64,000 bases of DNA from assembly GCF_002913045.1 (NCBI RefSeq), contig NZ_PPAF01000026.1, forward strand, positions 124,001 through 188,000. Reading direction: 5' to 3'. The translations under genes were made by a program, and so were the position numbers. Below, one piece after another: positions 51,668 through 61,894 of this stretch. Source of the DNA: Campylobacter concisus (GTDB lineage: Bacteria > Campylobacterota > Campylobacteria > Campylobacterales > Campylobacteraceae). Numbering within the stretch: position 1 is the stretch's first letter; each line of letters opens with the position of its first letter. The notes below the pieces were generated by a model. The model searched no databases. It was not told where the DNA came from and was given only the letters and a program-made list of their open reading frames with translations.

Positions 51668-53502
51668 GAATGCGTATCGTCTTTAGTGTGATCGCTCTTT
51701 TTTGGATTATACTTTTGGGACGAATTTATCACCTAAGCATAAACTCAAATACTTACTACAACGAGATTGCGGAGCAAAACGCGATAAAAACTATTTATAT
51801 TCCGCCAGTTAGGGGTATCATCTTTGACGCACATGATAAACCAATGGCTGTTAATCGTCTTGGCTTTTCAGTATCCATTAGACCTCATTTAAGTGCTAAT
51901 AAAAAGGTAAAAATTTTAGATGATGAGCTAGCTTACATTGGCTCATTATTTAGTGATCTAAATGTCACAAAGCTTAAAAATGAATATATAAAAAACGACT
52001 CAGCTTATAATCAAGATTTTATAAATGTGGTCGAATTTATTGATTATGATAAATTTTTACCATTTTTTGCATCGCTTTCTTTGCGTGAAAATTTAGAGAT
52101 AAGGCCCGCTTCAAAACGCCATTATCCGTATAATGATCTAGCTTCTCACATTATCGGCTATGTCGGTAGGGCAAATCAAAAAGATATGGATAATGATCCT
52201 TTGACGAAGCTTACAAATTACATTGGAAGAAGTGGTGTGGAACGGTTTTATAATCCGATCTTACAAGGAATTCAAGGGTTTAAAAAGATAAAGGTAAATG
52301 CCTTAAATGAAGAGATCGAGCAGATAAACTATCAAGCGCCACAAAGTCAAAATATCAAGCTTGCAGTCGATCTCGAGCTTCAGCAGTTTGTGGCCGATGT
52401 CTTTGGCAAGGATGCAGGAAGCGTTATCGTTATGAGTCTAAAAGACGGTGCTATTATAGCTGCTGGTAGCTTTCCAGAGTATGATCTAAATCCATTTGTA
52501 CTTGGAATTTCTCAGCCTGAATGGGAAGAGCTTGTAAAAAACGTCGATCATCCTTTTACAAATAAGCTAATAAACGGCCTTTATCCGCCAGGTTCGGTCG
52601 TAAAAATGGGTATGGCGCTTGCGTTTTTGGATAATGGCATGAGTAAATACGATAGCTTTTTTTGTAGTGGCTCGTATGAGCTTGGAGGACGTAAATTTCG
52701 CTGCTGGAACTCTCACGGACATGGAAATGTTAATATGAATACGGCAATTAGAGAGAGCTGTGATGATTATTTTTATAAAGGTAGTCAAAAGATCGGCATA
52801 GACGCTATTGTTCCGATACTTGAGCGTATGGGATTTGGTAGAAAAACCGAGGTTGATTTGCCAAATGAGTTTGTAGGGACTTTGCCAAGTAGAGAGTGGA
52901 AGATGAGGAAGTATGGCAAAGCGTGGTTTCAAGGTGAGACCCTTATCACTTCTATCGGACAGGGAAATTTCTTGGTCACGCCTATGCAAGTGGCAAAATA
53001 TACAGCAGGCCTTGCAACTGGGCTAAATGTGACTCCACATTTTTTAAAGAGCATTGATGGCAAGGATGTTGATTTTACACCAACAGATGATGCTTTTACG
53101 CCGTTTGAAAAATCACAGTTACCAGCCATTAGGCATGCAATGTATGAAGTGGCAAATCATCCAAGAGGTACGGCAAATAGGCATTTTATTGGAAGCCTAG
53201 TTAAAGTTGCTGCAAAGACAGGTACTGCCCAGGTTGTTGGAATTTCTCAAACTGAAAAGAAACGTATGAAAGAAGAGGATATGGCGTATTTGCAAAGATC
53301 TCATGCGTGGATGACTACATATGCGCCTTATGAAGATCCGCAATACGTCATCACAATGGTTATCGAGCATGGTGGCCATGGCGGAAGTGCGGCTGGGCCA
53401 AAAATCGCTCAAATTTATAATAAACTCGTTGAAATGGGATATATAAATTTAGAAAAAATCCAAAGTGATCAAAATAAAAAAACAAGACAACAAGAAAAAT
53501 AA
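51664..53502 (+). CDS. mrdA: Penicillin-binding protein 2
   Basis: The transpeptidase of the elongasome. The 612-residue protein has one N-terminal membrane helix (IVFSVIALFWIILLGRIY), the dimerisation domain (PPVRGIIFDAHDKPMAVN), and the penicillin-binding domain with S-x-x-K in PPGSVVKMG, S-x-N-type ESCDDYFY region and K-T-G in AAKTGTAQ. The C-terminus is a lysine/glutamine tail. Follows the MreD-like gene; the 297-bp gap after it (53503-53799) holds no gene I can support. Confidence 0.95.
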   Translation: MRMRIVFSVIALFWIILLGRIYHLSINSNTYYNEIAEQNAIKTIYIPPVRGIIFDAHDKPMAVNRLGFSVSIRPHLSANKKVKILDDELAYIGSLFSDLNVTKLKNEYIKNDSAYNQDFINVVEFIDYDKFLPFFASLSLRENLEIRPASKRHYPYNDLASHIIGYVGRANQKDMDNDPLTKLTNYIGRSGVERFYNPILQGIQGFKKIKVNALNEEIEQINYQAPQSQNIKLAVDLELQQFVADVFGKDAGSVIVMSLKDGAIIAAGSFPEYDLNPFVLGISQPEWEELVKNVDHPFTNKLINGLYPPGSVVKMGMALAFLDNGMSKYDSFFCSGSYELGGRKFRCWNSHGHGNVNMNTAIRESCDDYFYKGSQKIGIDAIVPILERMGFGRKTEVDLPNEFVGTLPSREWKMRKYGKAWFQGETLITSIGQGNFLVTPMQVAKYTAGLATGLNVTPHFLKSIDGKDVDFTPTDDAFTPFEKSQLPAIRHAMYEVANHPRGTANRHFIGSLVKVAAKTGTAQVVGISQTEKKRMKEEDMAYLQRSHAWMTTYAPYEDPQYVITMVIEHGGHGGSAAGPKIAQIYNKLVEMGYINLEKIQSDQNKKTRQQEK

Positions 53503-53799
53503 AGATCACTAAAAAGCCGTGATAGTAACCACTTATTTAGAAATTTTTACCTTATGCTTGGAGCGTTTTTGGCTAAATTTATCAACTACTTTTTAATCTT
53601 CTTTATTAAATTTTGGCAAACTTGATCGAGAATTTATATTTTTGGTAGCTAACAAGAGCCTAAACGTTGATATATCTTTAAATTCGTTAAAAGCCATTGC
53701 TTAATAAAATGTGGTGATTAGGAAAAATATCAATTTCCAAAATGTTTAAATATAGTAAAATGCAGCAAATCAAGATGTCTCTTTGCTACTTTTATAGAC

Positions 53800-54480
53800 T
53801 TATAAGGAAAAATTTTGATTTTTATATGCGATTTTATCAGTAGCGTTTGCCTTTTTAAAGCCATTTAGCCTTAGCCTGCAGCTATCGCAAAGCCCGCATG
53901 CCTCGTCCTCACTCTCGTAGCAGCTCCAGGTTAGCTCTAATGGCGAGCCAAGCTCAAGCGACTTTGCTACGATGTCAGCCTTGCTTAAATTTACAAGTGG
54001 AGTAATTATCTCACACGAAAAACTAGGCGATGTGCCTAAATTTATAGCCTCGTTTATGCTTTTTATGAAGCTTTCTTTGCAGTCAGGATAGCCTGAACTA
54101 TCTTCTTCTACGACACCGATATAGATAGCTTGTGCATTTTCTTTTTCAGCAAGTGCGGCAGCGACTGAGATAAAAATACCATTTCGAAAAGGCACATAGG
54201 TATTTGGCACATCTTTTTCCACTCCGTCTTTTCTTATTTGCAAGCTTTCATCGGTTAAAGAATTTCCGCCTATTTGGGCAATAAAGCTAACGTCCAAACT
54301 TATCTTTTTTGTAATGCCTAATCTCTCACAAATTTCGTTAAATGCACGTTTTTCACGTTTCATCGTTCTTTGTCCATAGTCAAAATGAAGCGCTACGATC
54401 TCATATCCGGCCTTCTTTGCCATTACAGCACAAAGCGTACTATCCATACCACCGCTCATTATACAAACTGCTTTTTTCAT
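53800..54480 (-). CDS. queC: 7-cyano-7-deazaguanine synthase QueC
   Basis: Converts 7-carboxy-7-deazaguanine to preQ0 for queuosine synthesis. The 226-residue protein has the PP-loop SGGMDST near residue 8, [19 protein letters not shown], and the zinc site [21 protein letters not shown] 54480 is chosen: the frame opens 11 codons earlier, but [14 protein letters not shown] is the natural N-terminus. Divergent from ybeY. Confidence 0.95.
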   Translation of the reverse strand: MKKAVCIMSGGMDSTLCAVMAKKAGYEIVALHFDYGQRTMKREKRAFNEICERLGITKKISLDVSFIAQIGGNSLTDESLQIRKDGVEKDVPNTYVPFRNGIFISVAAALAEKENAQAIYIGVVEEDSSGYPDCKESFIKSINEAINLGTSPSFSCEIITPLVNLSKADIVAKSLELGSPLELTWSCYESEDEACGLCDSCRLRLNGFKKANATDKIAYKNQNFSL

Positions 54481-54538
54481 ATTTTGCCTTTTATTTTTGC
54501 TAGAATTATACAAAAAGTTACCAAGGAAAGAGCCTAAA

Positions 54539-54985
54539 ATGATACTTTGCGAAGAGAGCTATCCAAAAATTTTAGATGAAATTTGCGAATATTTGACACT
54601 AGGAGAAATCGAGCTAGTCTTTGTTGATAAAGAAGAAATGAGAGAACTAAATAAAACTGAGCGAGGCATTGATAAAACGACAGATGTTTTAAGTTTTCCA
54701 CTTGAGCTTGTCATTCATGCCCCACTTGGTTCAATCGTTATAAACAAAGATATGGTAAAAGAGAAAGCTGCTGAGCTAAATCATAGTGAAGAGGCCGAAA
54801 CCGCACTACTTTTTACACATGGATTACTTCATATCTTGGGATTTGATCATGAAAAAGATGATGGCGAAATGAGAGAAAAAGAGTGCGAGGTTATCAAGAA
54901 ATTTGAGCTGCCTAAAAGTCTAATCGTAAGAAGCGAGGATGTTAGGCTAATTGATCTTATAAATAATAAAAATTTAAAAGAGTAG
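54539..54985 (+). CDS. ybeY: Endoribonuclease YbeY
   Basis: A zinc endoribonuclease for 16S rRNA 3'-end maturation and ribosome quality control. The 148-residue protein has the H-x3-H-x5-H site in [16 protein letters not shown] and the preceding [10 protein letters not shown]. Start ATG 54539 follows AAGGAAAG; the frame opens earlier. Its 3' end overlaps the convergent neighbour by 12 bases. Confidence 0.93.
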   Translation: MILCEESYPKILDEICEYLTLGEIELVFVDKEEMRELNKTERGIDKTTDVLSFPLELVIHAPLGSIVINKDMVKEKAAELNHSEEAETALLFTHGLLHILGFDHEKDDGEMREKECEVIKKFELPKSLIVRSEDVRLIDLINNKNLKE

Positions 54986-55957
54986 ATTTTCTTCAGATAT
55001 TTTGTGAAGCTCTTCTAAAAGCTCCTCTTTTTGGCATAAAATCAATATATAGATAAAATTTTTAAGCTTTTTTATCTCGCTTAAATTTTGAAAGTAGATT
55101 GCGTTTTGTACTTTTAACAGAGAGCCTTCTGGCAAACAAATTTTTATCTCATCAGGGCTAAATTTTTTATTTAAAAATATACTTTGGCTTATGAATAAAT
55201 CTTCATCACTTTCAGTAATTATGGCTCTAAAGCTATTTCCAAAACTAGTAGGAATAAAATTTTTATCTATAAAAATCGGGTCAAAATGCCCGTGAATCCT
55301 ACCTTCGTAAGGTTTAAATGAAATTTTATTACTATCAAGAAATTTTAAAAGCCCATAAAACATCCCAGCAAAAACTCGTGGTATGTTTAAGTTTTGATAG
55401 TATGTTTGCTTAAAGACTGTGTTTGTAAAAAAGATCGAGCTTGGATTTATCTCGTGCATAGTTGTATCTGTGTAAATGGTCTCAAAAAGAGGCGATATTC
55501 GCTGAAGTGTTTTTGTATCATTGCCGAAAAAGATATCAAAGACCTTTGCGTGAAAAATTTGGTTAAAAAGCTCAGTAATATTTTTTGACATAACGTGTGC
55601 GTTAGAGCCAAGCTTTGATTTTTCTAAAAAGTCATTTATAAAAGGATTTACGGCGCAAAATTTTAAATCTTTGTGAGTAGCCTCAAATCTCATGAGCTTT
55701 ATCATGGCAGTTTGCAAGCTACTAACTTTTAAAAAGGCGATCTCTTTGTCGATAATTGGCACATTATCTTCGCTAATTATGGCATATGCACCTTGTTTAA
55801 TCGCTGTTTCTATGTCACTATCGTTTGCGTTTAAGCAAATATACGCAAAGCCACGTCTTACATACTTTAGCTCGAAAACAAACTCGCTTACGCTAGTTAT
55901 CGTCGGTGCGTTTAGAGCCTCGGCATTTATTAGACGAGTTAAATTTTCTATTGTCAT
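54974..55957 (-). CDS. Unknown protein with Mur-ligase N-terminal-like domain
   Basis: A 327-residue cytoplasmic protein. Residues about 15-95 resemble the UDP-binding N-terminal domain of MurE/Mur[34 protein letters not shown] and the following [20 protein letters not shown]. The GTNGKT-type ATP site that would follow is absent, so it is not an active Mur ligase. The rest has no recognised motif. It begins one base after the metG stop on the same strand, and so is probably co-transcribed with metG. A role in wall metabolism is only suggested. Confidence 0.65.
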   Translation of the reverse strand: MTIENLTRLINAEALNAPTITSVSEFVFELKYVRRGFAYICLNANDSDIETAIKQGAYAIISEDNVPIIDKEIAFLKVSSLQTAMIKLMRFEATHKDLKFCAVNPFINDFLEKSKLGSNAHVMSKNITELFNQIFHAKVFDIFFGNDTKTLQRISPLFETIYTDTTMHEINPSSIFFTNTVFKQTYYQNLNIPRVFAGMFYGLLKFLDSNKISFKPYEGRIHGHFDPIFIDKNFIPTSFGNSFRAIITESDEDLFISQSIFLNKKFSPDEIKICLPEGSLLKVQNAIYFQNLSEIKKLKNFIYILILCQKEELLEELHKISEENLLF

Positions 55958-57880
55958 TTAGCCAACGATCGCGCCGTTTTTAACTTTGCCTTGCGTACCA
56001 AGAAGCGTTAGCGAGCCGTCTGATGCGCTTAGGATCATGCCTTGAGAGACATATTTTTTCATCATCGTTCGCTCTTTTAAATTTGCTAAAACGCAAACTT
56101 GTTTGCCCACAAGCGAGCTAGGCTCGTAGTATTTGGCGATACCAGAAAGAATTTGACGTGGCTCATCTTCACCAAGATCTATCTTAAATTTAAGCAGCTT
56201 CTCGCTACCTTCAACCCTCTCGCACTCGAGCACTTCGCCTACTTTTATCACTACCTTGGCAAAGTCATCAATGCTAATAATTTCGTCCTCTTTTTTATCC
56301 TCTTTTGGCTCAGCTTTTGCCTCAACCTTTGGCTCATTTGCCTCGCCCATTAGCTCTTTTTCTATCCTTGGGAAAAGTGGCTCGGTAGCTTTTGCCACAA
56401 AATTTGAAATTTCATTTTTTAAGACAAGACTTTCATAAGAAGCCGTATCTATGCTAAAACCAAGTGTGTCAGCTATCTTTTCACAAGTTTTTGGCATAGC
56501 TGGACTAAGTAGCGTCGCCACTTTTGCAAGCAAATTCGCGCAAAGTGCCACAAGTGCATTTGCCTCGTCAATTTTGCCAGCTTTTACGAGTGACCATGGC
56601 TCATACTTCGCAATGGCTGCGTTTGCTAGGGTTACGACCTTCCAAAGATCCTCTAAATAGCGGTTTGTTGCTAAATTTTCTAAATTTTTTATAGCTTCAT
56701 TAAGATAGCCCTTTGCCTCGTCAAGTTCAGCTTTGTGAAATTTGATCACGTCTTTTGAACCAATTTTATAGTCGCTATACTTTGCGCTCATGCCAACAAT
56801 GCGGCTTAGCAGGTTGCCAAGTCCGTTGCCAAGTTCTGAGTTTATACGCTCGATCAAAGCCTTTTGGCTGTAATCGCCATCTTGTCCAAACGGCACCTCT
56901 CTAAGCAAAAAGTATCTGAAATTTTCAAGTCCATAAGCGTTTGCAACCTCTCTTGGGTTTATGACATTGCCCTTGCTTTTGCTCATTTTTTCACCATTTA
57001 TCGTCCACCAGCCGTGAGCTGCTACGTGTTTTGGTAGTGGTAAGCCAAGACTCATCAAAAATGCCGGCCAATAGACCGCGTGAAAGCGTAAAATATCTTT
57101 GCCAACGATGTGAGTAGTGTATGGCCAAAGATTCATTCTAGCGTCATCTCTTGAATATCCTAGTGTTGTTAAGTAGTTTATGAGTGCATCAAGCCATACG
57201 TACATAACGTGCTTTTCATCGTTTGCGCTTTTTGGTAGCTTTATGCCCCAGTCAAAGCTCGTTCTCGTTACCGAAAGATCTTTTAGTCCACCTTTTACAA
57301 AGCTTACGACCTCGTTTTTCTTACCTTTTGGGATGACGCAAAGCTCGTCATTTTCGTACCATTTTAAAAGCGCGTCTTCATATTTTGAAAGCTTGAAAAA
57401 GTAGCTCTCTTCTTTGACTAAAGACGTCACGCGGCCACAGTCTGGACAGTGATTGTCTTCTAGCAGGTCTCTTTGATTAAAAAAAGTTTCGCAGCTAACG
57501 CAGTAAAAGCCTTCGTATTCGCCTTTGTAAATGTCGCCATTTGCTTGCATCTTTTCAAAGACATTTTGTACGGTTTGCTTGTGCTCTTCGTCGGTTGTCC
57601 TTATAAAATGGTCATAGCTTATCTCAAATTCATCCCAAAGCGATCTAAATTTCGCACTGATCTCGTCGGCGTACTCTTTTGGAGTCTTGCCTCTAGCACG
57701 AGCTGCCTGCTCGATCTTTTGTCCATGCTCGTCTGTGCCAGTCATAAAGTAGGTCTCTTTGCCTTGTAGGCGGTTAAATCTAGCAAGTGTATCGGCGATG
57801 ATAGTCGTATATGCATGGCCGATGTGTGGCACGTCGTTTACATAGTATATTGGGGTCGTTATATAAGCTTTTTCTTTCAT
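55958..57880 (-). CDS. metG: Methionyl-tRNA synthetase
   Basis: A 640-residue class I synthetase. HIGH motif in VPHIGHAYTTIIAD, zinc knuckle CVSCETFFNQ with CPDCG, KMSKS in GEKMSKSKGNVI, the helical anticodon domain, and a C-terminal tRNA-binding OB domain (about 535-640: FAKVVIKVGEVLECERVEGS) after a charged linker rich in E/K/P. Complete and normal in length. Confidence 0.96.
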   Translation of the reverse strand: MKEKAYITTPIYYVNDVPHIGHAYTTIIADTLARFNRLQGKETYFMTGTDEHGQKIEQAARARGKTPKEYADEISAKFRSLWDEFEISYDHFIRTTDEEHKQTVQNVFEKMQANGDIYKGEYEGFYCVSCETFFNQRDLLEDNHCPDCGRVTSLVKEESYFFKLSKYEDALLKWYENDELCVIPKGKKNEVVSFVKGGLKDLSVTRTSFDWGIKLPKSANDEKHVMYVWLDALINYLTTLGYSRDDARMNLWPYTTHIVGKDILRFHAVYWPAFLMSLGLPLPKHVAAHGWWTINGEKMSKSKGNVINPREVANAYGLENFRYFLLREVPFGQDGDYSQKALIERINSELGNGLGNLLSRIVGMSAKYSDYKIGSKDVIKFHKAELDEAKGYLNEAIKNLENLATNRYLEDLWKVVTLANAAIAKYEPWSLVKAGKIDEANALVALCANLLAKVATLLSPAMPKTCEKIADTLGFSIDTASYESLVLKNEISNFVAKATEPLFPRIEKELMGEANEPKVEAKAEPKEDKKEDEIISIDDFAKVVIKVGEVLECERVEGSEKLLKFKIDLGEDEPRQILSGIAKYYEPSSLVGKQVCVLANLKERTMMKKYVSQGMILSASDGSLTLLGTQGKVKNGAIVG

Positions 57881-57895
57881 ATTTTTCCTTTAATT

Positions 57896-58114
57896 TTAAA
57901 AATCAAATCCGCCGTCACTGCCAGTATTGCCTTTTGACATCGAGTTGTAGCAGCTATTTACGTACTCTTTTCTTGTTTCGCAGTCAAAAAATACTTCGCA
58001 GCTAAAGCAGCTTTTTTGCCCTTTTTGGCTTTGGCACTCTTGCAAAATTTTTGCTTTTTGCTTTAAGGCTAGCTCAAATGCGTCAAGTGGCTCGTTTGCT
58101 TGTGTTTCTTGCAT
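57896..58114 (-). CDS. Small conserved protein with cysteine cluster
   Basis: A 72-residue protein between fbp and metG on the same strand. Residues 36-55 contain CFSCEVFFDC and a further cysteine in YVNSCYNSM, suggesting a small metal- or disulfide-bearing site. The C-terminus is glycine-rich (SKGNTGSDGGFDF). It occupies the place of Cj0839c in C. jejuni. The start overlaps the fbp stop by one base. Function unknown. Confidence 0.75.
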   Translation of the reverse strand: MQETQANEPLDAFELALKQKAKILQECQSQKGQKSCFSCEVFFDCETRKEYVNSCYNSMSKGNTGSDGGFDF

Positions 58115-58977
58115 TATTTTTGCTCGTAAAATTTATGCAAAAGAGAAATTTCATCACGTGAGCCAAAAAAGCATGGCGTTGTTTGGTGAATTTTTTCTAT
58201 TTTTACATCAAAAAGCGTTTGGTTTTTGCCGTTTGTTGTTGCGCCCTTTGCGTTTTCATATATGAAGGCAAATGGCAACACTTCAAAGACTACTCTTAGC
58301 TTACCATTTGGATGATCGCTCGTTGCTGGATAGCTAAAAAGGCCGCCACCTTTTAGTAAAATTTGATGCAGATCGCTCACCATAGCACCTGAGTATCTTA
58401 GCCTATAGCCCTCGTTAAATAGCTCATTTATAAAATTTCTATGCGTTTGGCTCCAGCCTTTTTGCGTAGCTCCCGTGGCATTTAGCTTACCTTTTTCTTT
58501 TAGCTCAAGCTCTTTTACAAATTTAAACTCGTTATCTTTGCCAAGTCTATAAAATTTAGGCAAAGCGCCCTTTTTCTCAGCAATTACAAGCTCAAGCCTT
58601 GGGCCATATATGCTGTAAGCTGCGGCTATTAATTTTTCTGGTTTTACCTCGTCTTCGTAGATGCCAAAGATCGAGCCAACGGCAAAATTTACATCAACTA
58701 AGCTTGAGCCATCAAGTGGATCGTAAGCGATGATAAATTTAGCGTTTTTATTGATCTCAAGCTCGTCCTCTTTCTCTTCGCTAATTAGCGCTTTTACGCA
58801 GGCAAGCTCCTTAAATTTAGCCGTGATGATCTCGTCGCTTTTGACATCAAGCTTTAGCTGTGTGTCGCCGGTTGCGTTTTCGTGAGTTGTGTAGCCAAGA
58901 TCGGCGTATTTTATCACTTCGCTTATCTCTTTTGCGATCTCTTTTATGGTGTTAAAAATTTGATTTAATTCTTGCAT
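58114..58977 (-). CDS. fbp: Fructose-1,6-bisphosphatase class I
   Basis: A gluconeogenic phosphatase. The 287-residue protein has the metal-binding [42 protein letters not shown]-type segment and the [21 protein letters not shown]-terminal core. ATG 58977 is chosen over an upstream in-frame start inside mobB; it overlaps the mobB stop by one base (TAATG). Campylobacters lack phosphofructokinase, so the pathway runs toward sugar synthesis. Confidence 0.94.
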   Translation of the reverse strand: MQELNQIFNTIKEIAKEISEVIKYADLGYTTHENATGDTQLKLDVKSDEIITAKFKELACVKALISEEKEDELEINKNAKFIIAYDPLDGSSLVDVNFAVGSIFGIYEDEVKPEKLIAAAYSIYGPRLELVIAEKKGALPKFYRLGKDNEFKFVKELELKEKGKLNATGATQKGWSQTHRNFINELFNEGYRLRYSGAMVSDLHQILLKGGGLFSYPATSDHPNGKLRVVFEVLPFAFIYENAKGATTNGKNQTLFDVKIEKIHQTTPCFFGSRDEISLLHKFYEQK

Positions 58978-59456
58978 TATACAGCCTTTGCATTTTTGAT
59001 TATCCACGCACAAATGGCGTCTATATCGTCTAAATTTATATTTTTTATCTCGTAAGGAATTTGTTTTTTATATGTTGCGATCGCATCTGAAAAGCTAAGA
59101 TATTTTTCATCTATTTCATCTTTAAAAACGCTTAATCTTGGTAGTGGAAGCGTCTTTAGCCCCTCGACTAATAGCATATCAAACTCGCCTAGCATTTTAA
59201 TGACATCGCTAATTTCTTGTGGATTTTGTGAGAAATAAGTTGTTCTAGTTGGGCTCATCACCACCACATCTGCTCCAGTTTGTGAAAATTTAAAGCTATC
59301 CTTGCCTTCAACATCAAATTTGGCCTTATCGCCTGGATCGTGTTTTACTATCGCGACTTTCAAACCATCATCTATAAATTTCTTTGCAACTTTTAAAATA
59401 AGAGTCGTTTTCCCACTATTTGAAGGGCCAGAAAAAGCGATAGCAAGTCTTTTCAT
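58977..59456 (-). CDS. mobB: Molybdopterin-guanine dinucleotide biosynthesis adaptor MobB
   Basis: A 159-residue GTP-binding P-loop protein ([13 protein letters not shown] at residues 8-20) that aids MobA in making the MGD cofactor. Also visible: [20 protein letters not shown] with the conserved KHD, and LLVEGLK. It is chromosomal core, not island, but supplies the cofactor needed by the island's bis-MGD formate dehydrogenases. Coupled to fbp. Confidence 0.93.
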   Translation of the reverse strand: MKRLAIAFSGPSNSGKTTLILKVAKKFIDDGLKVAIVKHDPGDKAKFDVEGKDSFKFSQTGADVVVMSPTRTTYFSQNPQEISDVIKMLGEFDMLLVEGLKTLPLPRLSVFKDEIDEKYLSFSDAIATYKKQIPYEIKNINLDDIDAICAWIIKNAKAV

Positions 59457-59577
59457 AAGAACCTTTTTTTGTTAAAATTTCTCTCGATTATAACTTATGT
59501 TGGCTTTAAAATTTATGAGTGAAATTTAAAAATTAAAATGCTAAAATGGCAGAAATTTTAGAAATTCAAGAGTTTTT

Positions 59578-60057
59578 ATGAGCAAATTTTTATCGTTTTT
59601 TGTATTTATTTTGATGATATTTGGCTGTGCTGGTGAAAAAGTAATTGTACATGAGCCGTTAAAAAATGAGCTTCTAGCTTACACGAGCAAAAGTGAGATT
59701 ATTGATGGTGCTGACAGGACGCTCATCATCGCTACCTATTTAAATCCGATCTACAATTCAAATTTAGACCAGAGTAAAGAGCACTTTTTGGTGGCCATAA
59801 ATCCAAAAGAGCACGCTAATGAGCTAAATAATATCAAGGTAAATAACGACTCAAATGCCACAAATGCAAGGCTACTTGATGAAAATGATAAGATGCTTAA
59901 ATTTACTGGATTTTCGATGCCTTGGGCGCTCTATTATGAAGTGACCGCACCAAGCAAGCAAAGCGATGACCTCACTCTTAGTTTCGAAATTTATCAGTCA
60001 AAGCCGGTTTTGTTAAATTTTCGAAAAGTTGCGAAATCTTTATATTGGAACCAGTAA
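59578..60057 (+). CDS. Conserved lipoprotein
   Basis: A 159-residue protein with a lipoprotein signal (MSKFLSFFVFILMIFGCAG, lipobox IFGC) and a beta-rich body ending SKPVLLNFRKVAKSLYWNQ. It corresponds in place to Cj0842. Its last 80 bases overlap, in the opposite direction, the 3' end of slt, so both protein C-termini are encoded by the same DNA. No function is known to me. Confidence 0.75.
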   Translation: MSKFLSFFVFILMIFGCAGEKVIVHEPLKNELLAYTSKSEIIDGADRTLIIATYLNPIYNSNLDQSKEHFLVAINPKEHANELNNIKVNNDSNATNARLLDENDKMLKFTGFSMPWALYYEVTAPSKQSDDLTLSFEIYQSKPVLLNFRKVAKSLYWNQ

Positions 60058-61615
60058 GCGCCATATAGATCACGTAGTTGGCAAGCACCTTTTTGCCGTA
60101 GTTTCTAGTTTCTGCGGCTGGGACAAACTCGATCGATAAAAATGGCTCAAATTTTCCCTCTTTAAACATATCATCTCTTGTGATAAGCTTTTTGGTAAAG
60201 CCGATACCGCCGTTGTACGCGTATGCGGTAAAGAGCGGATGATAGAGAAATTTATCAAGATAGTTTAGGTGGTGATTTGCAAATTTAAATGCAATATCTG
60301 TTTTAAAAAGATCGTCCTCATCAAAATTTGGGATTTTTAGCTCTTTTTTGCCGATCGCATTTGCGAGAAATGGCATAAACTGCATCATGCCAAGGGCGTA
60401 TGAAGTAGAAACTACGCTTGGGATAAAGAGACTCTCTTGTCTAGCTAGAGCATAGATCATCGATTTTCTCTCGTTGCTGATACCCTCAAGCTCAGGAGAA
60501 CTTGGCATCAAGAAGTATTGCTTCTCCCAGCCATGCGCCTTTTGCATGAAGTATGCATAGGCGCCGATACTTTCGTTTGTATAAAATTTCTTCGCAAATT
60601 CGCTTGCTTGCGTGGCATTCATATCTTTTGCAAGGGCTACAGTTTTGTTCCATAAAAACGGATCGCTCACATCAAAATTTTCGATATTTTGCTTGCTAGG
60701 TTTTGGTACGATGACTTCAAGTGGTTCGCCACCAATCAAATCTCTTGCGTAAAGCGAGTAGATATTTGCGTCCTTGCTGGCACTTAGCTCTTTTAAAAAG
60801 CTTTCGTTTTTACTTATCTGGTACTGCCAAAAGGTCGCATTATCCCTTTGCCACGCCCTTTCAAATGTGTTCTTGGCTCTTGAAAAAAGGCTAAAAGCGA
60901 TATCGTCTTGTCCTAGTAAAATCGCATTTAATCCAAGTGTAAAAGCGTCATTTTTTTCAGTGACAGCTGGATCGATGCTTAGCAAATTTCTTCTAAAACC
61001 TTCATATTTTTTATTAAAAACAATATCGTTTAATAAATTTGTAAAGCCCTTTTGTGAGTAGAGCTTGGTCATAAAATTTGCATCAAAGCTTTCGCTAAAA
61101 AGTATACTTTTATTTTGCGGGTTAGAGACGTTAAATAGCTCTAGAAAGCTCTTTGTATCGTTTAGTTTTACAAATGCTTGAGCTGGATTTGGCTCATTTA
61201 ATGCGAGTAAAATTTTTGATTTTTCTGGATTTGTCTTTGCAAGATTAGCTGCTAAAATTTCACGAGTATGACTATCAAGCTTTAAACTAAAAGCAATAGA
61301 TGTTAGAAAATTTTGGCAGGTTAGATTTGCTTGGGTGATATTTTTTGCATTTACGCCAGGACATTTGCTAGGAGCTGCTTTTGGAGGTAAAATTTTATCG
61401 ATTGATTTTTGAACAAGGCCTGCTTTTCTAAATACATCACGCGAAAGATCTGCGATCTGCTCTTTTGTATAACTACCCTCGTTGATAAGGCGGTTGATGT
61501 AGTAGTCTTTTGCTAGGCTTTTTGGCTCATTTTTTAGCTCTTCGTAGGTATAAATTTTAGCTAAAAGAGCAACGCAGGCAAGAGAGAGAATACTAAAGTG
61601 ACGCAGCAAAACCAA
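59978..61615 (-). CDS. slt: Soluble lytic murein transglycosylase
   Basis: A 545-residue periplasmic enzyme of the Slt70 type. Signal peptide MVLLRHFSILSLACVALLAK, a long alpha-superhelical U domain (about 25-370), then the catalytic domain with E in ARQESLFIPSVVSTSYALG, MMQFMP, and AYNGGIGFTKKL. Position matches Cj0843c. Overlaps yggT by 23 bases at its start and a convergent lipoprotein gene by 80 bases at its end. Confidence 0.93.
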   Translation of the reverse strand: MVLLRHFSILSLACVALLAKIYTYEELKNEPKSLAKDYYINRLINEGSYTKEQIADLSRDVFRKAGLVQKSIDKILPPKAAPSKCPGVNAKNITQANLTCQNFLTSIAFSLKLDSHTREILAANLAKTNPEKSKILLALNEPNPAQAFVKLNDTKSFLELFNVSNPQNKSILFSESFDANFMTKLYSQKGFTNLLNDIVFNKKYEGFRRNLLSIDPAVTEKNDAFTLGLNAILLGQDDIAFSLFSRAKNTFERAWQRDNATFWQYQISKNESFLKELSASKDANIYSLYARDLIGGEPLEVIVPKPSKQNIENFDVSDPFLWNKTVALAKDMNATQASEFAKKFYTNESIGAYAYFMQKAHGWEKQYFLMPSSPELEGISNERKSMIYALARQESLFIPSVVSTSYALGMMQFMPFLANAIGKKELKIPNFDEDDLFKTDIAFKFANHHLNYLDKFLYHPLFTAYAYNGGIGFTKKLITRDDMFKEGKFEPFLSIEFVPAAETRNYGKKVLANYVIYMALTGSNIKISQLFENLTKPALTDKFRN

Positions 61616-61886
61616 ACAAAAGCCTTATTAAAAATTGATCTAAAAATTGAAGTGCTAAAAGTACGATAAGCGGAGTAAAGTCGATACCACTAAAATTTGT
61701 TTTTATATAGCGCCTAATAAAGCTATAAACTGGCTCAGTTAGCCTATAAAGTAGCTGCACGACCGGTGAGCTAGGATCAGGTCTGACCCAGCTAATTAGC
61801 GCTGCTGCGATGACGATCCACGTATAGACCGTGATGATAAGGTGCAAAATGTTTGCGATCGCTGAAAATAGAGTGGAAAGTATCAT
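61593..61886 (-). CDS. YggT family membrane protein
   Basis: A 97-residue membrane protein with two YggT hydrophobic segments: ILHLIITVYTWIVIAAALIS with WVRPDPSSP, and FTPLIVLLALQFLDQFLI. The W-V-R-P-D-P-x-S-P motif is the family signature. The gene overlaps slt by 23 bases and follows gltX by eight bases. The function of the family is not well defined; osmotic or membrane-linked roles have been suggested. Confidence 0.9.
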   Translation of the reverse strand: MILSTLFSAIANILHLIITVYTWIVIAAALISWVRPDPSSPVVQLLYRLTEPVYSFIRRYIKTNFSGIDFTPLIVLLALQFLDQFLIRLLFGFAASL

Positions 61887-61894
61887 TTTTGCTC

